This document shows positions 1 through 5,656 of a stretch of DNA of 9,121 nucleotides, piece by piece. The stretch's first letter is position 1, and each line of letters opens with the position of its first letter. The stretch comes from CAZNMF01 sp035547155. GTDB taxonomy: Bacteria; Acidobacteriota; Vicinamibacteria; Vicinamibacterales; SCN-69-37. The notes beneath the pieces are model-generated. The model ran no database searches. It was not told the DNA's origin and saw nothing but the letters and a program-made list of their open reading frames with translations. Location of the stretch: contig DASZVJ010000174.1 of NCBI GenBank assembly GCA_035547155.1, forward strand, positions 1 to 9,121, read 5' to 3'. The translations under genes were made by a program, and so were the position numbers.

Positions 1-2321
1 GCGATGAGCAGTGCGACGAGCGCGAAGGCCGTCATCAGCATCGCGTTCAATCGCGAGGGAGACGCGCTCGTCGACAGCCACTCTTCCATCGTCCTCACGG
101 TCGCGAGTGGCAGCGCAGGATCGAGATCGCGCACGCGCTGGCGAATCAGCGGCAGCACCGACGTGGGATCGCCGTCCGTGCGGACCGCGATGTCCATCGG
201 CGGCAGCGTGCCGATCAGGCTGCTCGGATAGTAGATGGCCGGCGATTCCTGCGTCAGCGCCGAGTGACGCACGTCGCCGACGACGCCGATGACCGTGTAG
301 GTGCGCGCGTCGTGCTGGCGATGCAGCGTGCGGCCGATGGGATCCGTGTCGCCCCAGAATCGCCGCGCGGTCGCCTGGCTGACGATCACGACGAACGACG
401 AGAGCGCGCTGTCGGCGTCCACGAACTCGCGGCCGCGCAACAGCGGAATGCGCATCGTCTGAAAGTATGTCGGCCCGACGATGCGCCAGTCCGTGGGGAC
501 GGCGGAGTCCGGCGGCAGCGCCGACGGACCTGTGGTCGCAATCGGCGTCGTCGTGTAGTTGCCCGCGCCGAACGGCAGTCCGCTCGAGATCGTCGCATCG
601 CGCACGCCGGGAATCGCGCGGAGTGACGGCATCAATTGCTGAAAGAACGTCACGCCGCGCATCTCGGCGTAGCGTCCCGGCGGCAGTGACAATTGGAACG
701 TCAGCAGCCGATCGGGATCGAAGCCGAGACTGACGTGCTGGAGCCGCATCAGACTCTGCGTCAATAGCCCCGCGCCGATCAGCAGCATCGTCGCGAGCGC
801 GAGCTGTACGGCGGCGAGGCCATTGCGGAGACGTTTGCGATCGCCTGTCGAGCCGCGGCCGGTGCGCTTGAGCACGTCGGTGACCGCGAGCCGCGACGCG
901 CGCCAGGCCGGCGCGATGCCGAACAGCAAACCGGTCAGCATCGTGAGCGCGAGCGCGAAGCCGAGCACCATCGTGTCGACGCTGACACCGGAGACGGGCA
1001 GCAGGTTCGGCGGCAGGACCGCGTCGAGCGCGTGAACGGCCCAGAAGGCGAGCGCGAGTCCCGCCGCGCCGCCGAGGCCGGACAGAGCGAGACTCTCCAC
1101 GAGCACTTGCGCGAGCACGCGGCGCCGGCTCGCGCCGAGCGCCGTGCGCACGGCCATTTCCTTCTGTCGCGCCGCGGCACGAGCCAGAAGCAGGTTCGCG
1201 ACATTCGCCGAGGCGATCACGAGCACGCACGCGACGGCGCCCAGCAGCATCAGCAGCGCGGTGCTCAACTGCGGGCTGATGATCCAGTCGTGGAACGTGA
1301 CGAGCTGCACGCTCCAATCCCTCATCTCCGTGTATTGCCGGCTCACCTGCGTCGCGACCGCGCTCATCTGCGCTTGCGCGTCGGCGAGGCTGACGCCGCG
1401 CCGCAGCCGGCCGACGGCGAAGATCGTGTGATTCAGGCGCATCTCGTGCGCCGGATCGATCGTCAGCGGCCGCCAGATGTCGCCGCCGGACAGAACGGCG
1501 AGCGGCGCCGGCGCAATGCCGACGATGGCCGTCGACACGCCGTTGAGCATGATCGTGCGGCCGATCGCCGCCGGGTCGCGATCGAAGCGATGACGCCACA
1601 TCGCGTCGCTGATCATCACGACCGGCGTCGCGCCCGGCCGTTCGTCGTCTTCGACGAATCCGCGGCCGGCGATCGGCTGCAGACCGAGCAGCGGGAGGAG
1701 CGAGGCGCTGAGTCGTCCACCCGCGAATTGCTCCGGCTCGCCGCTGCCGGTCAGTGTGAACGTCGCGAACGTCAACGCGCCCATCGACTCGAACGCCCGC
1801 GCGCCGTCCTTCCACGACAGATAGTTCAGGATCGACGCGGCGAACACCGGCAGGTTCAAGCGATCGTTGCGCTCGGCAATCCAGACCAGCCGTGACGGCT
1901 CCGAGAACGGCAGCGGCCGCAAGAGCACGGCGTTGACGACGCTGAACACGGCAGTGTTCGCGCCGATCGCGAGCGCGATCGTGAGCACGACCGCGAGCGT
2001 CCAGATCGGCGACTTCTTCAGCAGACGGCCGGTGTACCGAAGGTCGTGCATCCACATGTGGGCGGCTCCTGTGCGATGACGTGAGGCGTGCGCGTCGCGT
2101 GAGGTGAACGGCGCCGCGCCCTGCCGTCGCCGCGGCCATGACGAGGCGAGCGCCTGCCGCCAATAGCGGCGCGCCGCGCGGCGTGGCGAGTCGCCAGCGG
2201 CGATCGCATCGGCGAATGCCTCATCGAGATCGCCGAGCACGAGCTCTTGACGCTCTCCGCGAAGGCGCCGCTCGACGAGCCGGCGTGCGAGACGCGGTGG
2301 ACGCGGATCGCGCGGTGTCAT
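1..2321 (-). CDS. ADOP-family orphan ABC permease with prefix domain 2 (C-terminus cut by window edge)
   Basis: Reading the minus strand from ATG at 2321 gives 773 open codons to the left edge with no stop; spot checks at several places kept one frame. Residues 1-75 are a short Arg-rich cytoplasmic segment containing LARRLVERRLRG, LVLGDLDEAF and RYWRQAL, which fits the 'permease prefix domain 2' of ADOP proteins. A first helix follows at about 108-130, then a MacB-like periplasmic domain, an FtsX block at about 352-475 (IASANVANLLLAR, RTALGASRRRV) and a second helix/periplasmic half from about 497. The visible sequence ends in SRLNAMLMTAFALVALLI, the start of the second FtsX block, so roughly 100 residues lie outside if length is typical (about 870-900). 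An internal ATG at 2057 (MWMHDLRY) would start the permease proper, but 2321 is preferred because the prefix domain is conserved and the ATG overlaps the PadR stop. Family members are MacB/LolE-like permeases without a cognate ATPase nearby; the substrate is unknown. Confidence 0.93.
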   Translation of the reverse strand, partial: MTPRDPRPPRLARRLVERRLRGERQELVLGDLDEAFADAIAAGDSPRRAARRYWRQALASSWPRRRQGAAPFTSRDAHASRHRTGAAHMWMHDLRYTGRLLKKSPIWTLAVVLTIALAIGANTAVFSVVNAVLLRPLPFSEPSRLVWIAERNDRLNLPVFAASILNYLSWKDGARAFESMGALTFATFTLTGSGEPEQFAGGRLSASLLPLLGLQPIAGRGFVEDDERPGATPVVMISDAMWRHRFDRDPAAIGRTIMLNGVSTAIVGIAPAPLAVLSGGDIWRPLTIDPAHEMRLNHTIFAVGRLRRGVSLADAQAQMSAVATQVSRQYTEMRDWSVQLVTFHDWIISPQLSTALLMLLGAVACVLVIASANVANLLLARAAARQKEMAVRTALGASRRRVLAQVLVESLALSGLGGAAGLALAFWAVHALDAVLPPNLLPVSGVSVDTMVLGFALALTMLTGLLFGIAPAWRASRLAVTDVLKRTGRGSTGDRKRLRNGLAAVQLALATMLLIGAGLLTQSLMRLQHVSLGFDPDRLLTFQLSLPPGRYAEMRGVTFFQQLMPSLRAIPGVRDATISSGLPFGAGNYTTTPIATTGPSALPPDSAVPTDWRIVGPTYFQTMRIPLLRGREFVDADSALSSFVVIVSQATARRFWGDTDPIGRTLHRQHDARTYTVIGVVGDVRHSALTQESPAIYYPSSLIGTLPPMDIAVRTDGDPTSVLPLIRQRVRDLDPALPLATVRTMEEWLSTSASPSRLNAMLMTAFALVALLI

Positions 2322-2647
2322 GACGAGTGCAGCTTCGGCTGGAGGCCGCGCGCCATCTCGCCGATGGCCTCGTGCGTCTCGCGCAGGCGGGCGACGCCAG
2401 CTGGTGTTGCACGGTAGAGGCGCCGCCGCTTGCCGCCGCGCTGCGGCGTCGGATCGCCGAGCTTCGACGTGACGAGTTGGCGCCCGGTGAGACGGTCGAG
2501 CCCGGCGTAGATGGCGCCGGGCGAGATCAGACGGCCGGTGCGCGACTCGATCAGCCGGGCGATGTCGAGCCCTGACGCGTCCGGTCCGAGGCGCACGAGC
2601 GCGTAGAGCAGCGTCTGCTCGAACGCGCCGAGGTGGTGGCGTCCCAT
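2318..2647 (-). CDS. PadR-family transcriptional regulator (module 1)
   Basis: A 109-residue winged-helix protein of the small PadR type. The N-terminal helix reads GAFEQTLLYALVRLG (7-21). The recognition region ISPGAIYAGLDRLTGRQLV (41-59) matches the PadR pattern 'S.G.iY..L.rLe..GlV'. The basic wing RGGKRRRLYRATPAG (70-84) precedes the C-terminal dimerisation helix. Its TGA stop overlaps the ATG of the ADOP permease by four bases (ATGA), which implies one mRNA and translational coupling. PadR proteins are usually repressors that bind palindromes at their own promoter and respond to small ligands; pairing with ADOP permeases is characteristic of acidobacterial genomes. The start at 2647 is supported by a -10-like element just upstream and by the family's usual N-terminus. 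The inducer cannot be read from sequence. Confidence 0.93.
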   Translation of the reverse strand: MGRHHLGAFEQTLLYALVRLGPDASGLDIARLIESRTGRLISPGAIYAGLDRLTGRQLVTSKLGDPTPQRGGKRRRLYRATPAGVARLRETHEAIGEMARGLQPKLHSS

Positions 2648-2666
2648 AACTGCTCTATTGTAGTTA
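2648..2666 (-). promoter_or_regulatory. Likely promoter and PadR operator for module 1
   Basis: On the minus strand, AACTACAAT followed by AGAGCAGTT (2665-2648) forms an 18-bp imperfect palindrome with 6 of 9 positions paired. It contains TACAAT (2662-2657), a 5-of-6 match to the -10 hexamer. A start about 7 bases downstream would leave only 3 or 4 bases before the PadR ATG at 2647, so the mRNA may be nearly leaderless. No -35 was found at normal spacing; TTGTCC (2690-2685) is too far upstream. A palindrome over the -10 suits auto-repression by PadR, but this is inference. Confidence 0.42.
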
Positions 2667-2696
2667 ATATCAGCGCCGGCGCACGGACAATCGCGT

Positions 2697-2712
2697 TATG
2701 ACGGCCGTCATA
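2697..2712. promoter_or_regulatory. Perfect 16-bp palindrome, candidate CRP/FNR-type operator
   Basis: TATGACGGCCGTCATA is fully self-complementary. It sits in the divergent gap between the PadR gene and the DUF3079/oxidase-like pair. Its core, TGAC-N4-GTCA, is one base per half-site away from the FixK/FNR-like pattern TTGAC-N4-GTCAA. The dyad centre (2704.5) lies about 42 bases before the GTG start at 2747, the usual activator distance if the transcript begins at that GTG. A weak -10-like TACCGT (2735-2740) is also placed for such a start. The palindrome is directly visible; the regulator family is speculative. Confidence 0.45.
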
Positions 2713-2746
2713 CCCGCTGGCCGCCGCGCCGCGCTACCGTCGACTC

Positions 2747-2974
2747 GTGCGCAACGCGATCCTGCATCCAGCCAGACCCGAGCGTGTGTGCTGGGGATGC
2801 GAGAAGCTCTGTCCGGCGCACGATCTCGCGTGCGCCAACGGCACGATCCGCACGCCGCATCCATCCGAGCTGTTTGGCGACGACTGGCTCGAGTGGTCGG
2901 AAGGGCACGACGATTCATCACCGGCCGCAGCGACGCCCGCGCCCGCTGAGAGCGACAAGACCCGCGCGACGTAA
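2747..2974 (+). CDS. DUF3079 family small four-cysteine protein
   Basis: A 75-residue protein starting with GTG. The core HPARPERVCWGCEKLCPAHD (7-26) and the following TPHPSELFGDDWLEW (36-50) match the DUF3079 family as I remember it (pattern 'HP..PERvCWGCdk.CPa.dm.CgNG..RT.HP.ELfG.DW'). Cysteines at 15, 18, 22 and 29 (CxxC-x3-C-x6-C) look like a zinc or iron-sulfur binding set. The C-terminal 25 residues are low-complexity and rich in Ala, Pro and Ser. The function of the family is unknown. The start is limited by an in-frame TGA at 2699; no Shine-Dalgarno is visible before the GTG, so a leaderless transcript is possible. The stop is 15 bases before the membrane protein gene on the same strand, suggesting co-transcription. 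Confidence 0.85.
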   Translation: MRNAILHPARPERVCWGCEKLCPAHDLACANGTIRTPHPSELFGDDWLEWSEGHDDSSPAAATPAPAESDKTRAT

Positions 2975-2989
2975 GATCCGGTCGTCCGC

Positions 2990-4291
2990 ATGACCTCGAC
3001 GACTTCGACAGCGGCCTCGTCCGACCGCCGCGCGCTCACGCCTTCGTCCGCCATTCCCCTCGCGTACTTCGCGTTCGCGCACGCAGGACTCGCGCTCGCG
3101 TGCCTCGCGCTCTTCGTCGATCCCGGCCTGCCCGGCGCGTACTTCTATCACCCGCGCATGGTCGCGCTCGTTCATCTCGTCACGATCGCGTGGCTGTCCG
3201 GATCGATCCTCGGTGCCTTCTACATCGTCGCGCCGCTCGCGCTGCGCGTGCCGATGCCCGCCGCGCGGATGGACTGGATCGCGTTTGCGTCGTTTGCGAT
3301 TGGCGCGACCGGCATGGTCACGCACTTCTGGATCGGCGAGTACAACGGCATGGCCTGGTCCGCCGGGCTCGTCGTCGCGGCGATCGGCTGGGTGGCGATT
3401 CGTGCGTGGCGTGGCCTGCCGCACGCCGCTGCGCCATGGCCGATCGCGCTGCACGTCGCGCTCGCGTTCTTCAACATCCTCGCCGCCGCGACGCTCGGCA
3501 TCGTCATCGGCATCGCGCGATCGCGCTGGACGCTGCACGTGTCGCCGCTCGCGATCACGTTCGCGCACGCCCATCTCGCCGCAATCGGATGGGTGACGAT
3601 GATGGTCGTGGGACTGGCGTATCGGCTGATCCCGATGATGGTGCCGGCGCCGATGCCGGCGGGACGTGGGCTCGCGCTCAGCGCGATCCTCATCCAGCTC
3701 GGCCTCACGATCGTTGTCGTCACGCTCGTGTGGCCGTCGGCATGGCTGTCCGTGGGCGCGATCACGATCGCGGCGGGTCTTCTCAGCTTCGCGCTACGGA
3801 TTCGACAGGCGCTCGCGCGTCGCTTGCCGCGGCCGCCGGCGCTGCCGCGACGCGACTGGTCGACCTGGCAGGCGCATGCCGCGCTGTTGTGGCTGCTCGT
3901 CGCGGTCGCGCTCGGCATCGCGCTGAGCGTGCGCAAGTCGAACGCGCATCGCGTCGAGTTGAGCTGGTGCTATGGCGTCGCCGGCCTCGTCGGATTTCTT
4001 GCGCAGATCGTCGTCGGCATCCAGGGACGGCTCATTCCGCTCTACGCCTGGTATCGCCGCTTCGCCGCGCGCAGCGGCACGGCACTTCCGCGCGCCGCGA
4101 ACGAGCTGCCGTCGCCGGCGTTCGCGCGCGCCATTTTTCTGAGCTGGCTGGCCGGTGTGCCGGCACTGGCGATGGGCCTGGCGGGTCAGTACCACCTGCT
4201 CATCGCGATCGGGGCGGGATTGCTGTTTTGTGGCGTCGCGACGAATGCCGTGTATGCGGCTTATCTGTTTCGCAAGGCCGGTGGTGTCTGA
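2990..4291 (+). CDS. 12-helix membrane protein resembling heme-copper oxidase subunit I (possible NO- or O2-linked function)
   Basis: A 433-residue integral membrane protein with about 12 hydrophobic segments (near 20-43, 57-82, 95-113, 121-139, 150-176, 186-214, 226-246, 250-271, 292-313, 325-347, 377-397 and 400-427). The segment FAHAHLAAIGWV at 191-202, followed by AYRLIP at 210-215, resembles the helix-X bis-histidine heme motif of cbb3 oxidases and NO reductases (HxH, Gly-Trp, Y..iP). Other intramembrane or near-membrane histidines are H62, H112, H155 and H296. No His-His pair or His-x3-Tyr of the kind that makes a Cu-B site was found, so canonical oxidase activity is doubtful. NnrS (another 12-helix heme protein of NO metabolism) was considered, but its hallmark motifs are not evident. 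It follows the DUF3079 gene by 15 bases. No clear Shine-Dalgarno precedes the ATG. The membrane topology is secure; heme binding and role are inferred. Confidence 0.72.
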   Translation: MTSTTSTAASSDRRALTPSSAIPLAYFAFAHAGLALACLALFVDPGLPGAYFYHPRMVALVHLVTIAWLSGSILGAFYIVAPLALRVPMPAARMDWIAFASFAIGATGMVTHFWIGEYNGMAWSAGLVVAAIGWVAIRAWRGLPHAAAPWPIALHVALAFFNILAAATLGIVIGIARSRWTLHVSPLAITFAHAHLAAIGWVTMMVVGLAYRLIPMMVPAPMPAGRGLALSAILIQLGLTIVVVTLVWPSAWLSVGAITIAAGLLSFALRIRQALARRLPRPPALPRRDWSTWQAHAALLWLLVAVALGIALSVRKSNAHRVELSWCYGVAGLVGFLAQIVVGIQGRLIPLYAWYRRFAARSGTALPRAANELPSPAFARAIFLSWLAGVPALAMGLAGQYHLLIAIGAGLLFCGVATNAVYAAYLFRKAGGV

Positions 4292-4326
4292 CAGCCGAGT
4301 CCTTGGCAATTCGGCCGGCCGGCGTC

Positions 4327-4343
4327 TTGGCATAGCTTTCGCA
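4327..4343 (+). promoter_or_regulatory. Sigma-54 (RpoN) promoter for the pilin gene
   Basis: TTGGCATAGCTTTCGCA matches the sigma-54 pattern YTGGCACG-N4-TTGCW: the -24 GG and -12 GC dinucleotides are present at exactly the canonical spacing, with mismatches at C6, G7 and one T of TTGC. The predicted start is near 4354, giving a leader of about 39 bases. Pilin genes are classic sigma-54 targets (pilA in Pseudomonas, Myxococcus and Geobacter). An upstream TGTC-T-GACA (4285-4293) could be part of an enhancer-binding site, but this is weak. Confidence 0.7.
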
Positions 4344-4358
4344 CTGATGGAAGCGCCA

Positions 4359-4377
4359 TCTCCGCCTATCGCGGAGA
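4359..4377 (+). promoter_or_regulatory. Hairpin in the pilin mRNA leader
   Basis: TCTCCGC (4359-4365) and GCGGAGA (4371-4377) form a perfect 7-bp stem with the five-base loop CTATC. It lies wholly within the predicted leader and ends 15 bases before the ATG. It contains the only GGAG in the leader and has no T-run after it, so it is not an intrinsic terminator. It could protect the 5' end or tune translation; the role is inferred. Confidence 0.5.
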
Positions 4378-4392
4378 CGGACGCCCAGAGCC

Positions 4393-4929
4393 ATGACACG
4401 TCATTCCGAGCGCGGATTCACGCTTATCGAGCTGCTGATCGTCGTCGCGGTCATCAGCATTGTCTCCGCGATCGCGGTGCCAGGCCTGCTGCGATCGCGC
4501 ATGATGGGCAACGAAGCGTCGGCGATTGCGTCGCTTCGCACAACGACCTCGTCGCAGGTCTCGTTTTCCTCGTCATGGGGCAACGGCGGCTACGCGCCGA
4601 ATTACGAGACGCTCGGCACCGTTCCCTCGGGAGGTGCGGCTGCCGGCGGGTTCATCTCGTCGGACCTGGGACACGCGGGTGACGTCGTGAAGTCGGGCTA
4701 CCTCTTCGTGCTGCAAGGCACCGGAGCGGGCCCTGACGACGGCGCGGGCAATCCGACGTCGACGGCGTGGACCGCGACGGCCGATCCGGTGGCGTTCGCC
4801 AAGACGGGCACGCGGCACTTCATCACCGGCGCCGACAACACGATCTGGCAGAACTCTCAGGACACGCCGTTCACGCTCGGCACGATCCCGACCGCGAGCA
4901 GTGGATCGATTCGTCCCGTCTACTACTGA
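4393..4929 (+). CDS. Type IV pilin-like protein (prepilin N-terminal cleavage/methylation)
   Basis: A 178-residue prepilin. The leader MTRHSERG ends in the Gly-8/Phe-9 cleavage site for prepilin peptidase; mature residue 5 is Glu (E13), the conserved assembly residue, within FTLIELLIVVAVISIVSAIA. The hydrophobic helix covers about 9-33. Downstream, GNEASAIASLRTT is typical of major-pilin-like proteins in Acidobacteriota and Deltaproteobacteria. The Gly/Ala/Ser/Thr-rich globular part ends SGSIRPVYY and has no cysteine, so it lacks the C-terminal disulfide loop of Pseudomonas or Neisseria pilins. It is inserted in the inner membrane, cleaved and N-methylated, then assembled into a type IV pilus or pseudopilus. 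No other pilus genes are near, so it is an orphan here. The start is fixed by the short basic leader; no strong Shine-Dalgarno is seen. A sigma-54-type promoter lies 50 bases upstream. Confidence 0.9.
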   Translation: MTRHSERGFTLIELLIVVAVISIVSAIAVPGLLRSRMMGNEASAIASLRTTTSSQVSFSSSWGNGGYAPNYETLGTVPSGGAAAGGFISSDLGHAGDVVKSGYLFVLQGTGAGPDDGAGNPTSTAWTATADPVAFAKTGTRHFITGADNTIWQNSQDTPFTLGTIPTASSGSIRPVYY

Positions 4930-5627
4930 GACGGCTTCTCGAGCGCCCTCGAACGCTCTGATCGCCTGAACGCCGCTTCGTACAGCACGGGCGCACCGGT
5001 CGGGACGCTTCCCGGCTGCCGCCGGTTGTATTCCGTCAGCGGCACGCTCGCGTCCGATTCGAATCCCGCCGTGCGCAGCTCATCGACGAGCTGCGCCTCT
5101 GTCAGAAAGCACTGTGGATTTCCCGAGAACTGCGTGAAGACGAACGGCTCGCCGTCGAGCGGCGTCGCGTCGGGCGGCAACGTGTGACGTGAGAACGTGA
5201 AAATGAACAGGGCGGCGCCGGGCTTCGCGACGCGCGCGGCTTCGGCGACGCCTCGCCGAAACTCCGCCGACGATCGCGCGAGATTCCAGATGCCGTGCGC
5301 GACGACGAAATCGATCGAGGCGTCGGCGATCGGCAGGTGCTCCATTGGTGCGAGGACGGGATGCACGCGCGCCTCGACGTCTGCGCGTCGCGCGCGCGCG
5401 GTCGCCGCTTCGAGCATCGGCCACGACAGATCGATCGCCGCAACGTCCCAGCCCATTTCCGCGAGCGGCACGGCGTTGCGCCCGGCGCCGCAGCCGATGT
5501 CGAGCGCCCGCGCTCCCGGCCGCAGCTCCTGTGTTGCGAACGCGATCAGCGTGTCGTTCGGCAGCGACTTCGCGAAGCCCGCGACGGTCGAAGGATCGCT
5601 CCACGGCGATCCGGCGAGAGGATCCAT
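4923..5627 (-). CDS. Class I SAM-dependent methyltransferase
   Basis: A 234-residue soluble enzyme with a Rossmann methyltransferase fold. Motif I is ALDIGCGAG (41-49), the SAM-binding glycine loop; the acidic end of strand 2 is D66 in VAAIDLS. MEHLPIADASIDFVVA (95-110) covers motifs post-I/II, and AKPGAALFIFTF (134-145) is motif III. It belongs to the general Methyltransf_11/25-like group; the acceptor (small molecule, lipid or protein) cannot be told. The ATG at 5627 was chosen because the upstream codons of this frame lie inside the ADOP permease gene on the same strand and translate to Arg-rich shadow sequence. It begins 29 bases after the permease stop, so it may be the last gene of that operon, although no Shine-Dalgarno is visible. 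Its TAG stop overlaps the convergent pilin stop by 7 bases. Confidence 0.88.
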   Translation of the reverse strand: MDPLAGSPWSDPSTVAGFAKSLPNDTLIAFATQELRPGARALDIGCGAGRNAVPLAEMGWDVAAIDLSWPMLEAATARARRADVEARVHPVLAPMEHLPIADASIDFVVAHGIWNLARSSAEFRRGVAEAARVAKPGAALFIFTFSRHTLPPDATPLDGEPFVFTQFSGNPQCFLTEAQLVDELRTAGFESDASVPLTEYNRRQPGSVPTGAPVLYEAAFRRSERSRALEKPSQ

Positions 5628-5656
5628 GGGTCGAACGGTAACACGGCGCCGCGCCC

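Noticed and set aside
1032..1895. 287-codon plus-strand open frame antisense to the first ADOP permease
   Set aside because: Composition rich in Arg, Glu and His is the mirror of hydrophobic permease codons; no motif or ribosome-binding site.
2918..3574. 218-codon minus-strand open frame over the start of the oxidase-like gene
   Set aside because: Highly charged low-complexity shadow of hydrophobic codons.
4303..4318. Second sigma-54-like site (TTGGCAATTCGG...)
   Set aside because: The GC dinucleotide needed at the -12 position is absent at the required spacing.
4314..4323. GCCGGCCGGC palindrome after the oxidase-like gene as a terminator
   Set aside because: Only 10 self-complementary bases with no loop and no T-run; likely chance in GC-rich DNA.
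3100..4335. 411-codon plus-strand open frame over the oxidase-like gene
   Set aside because: Arg-rich, no recognisable domain; the overlapping frame encodes a clear polytopic membrane protein. It is an effect of high GC.
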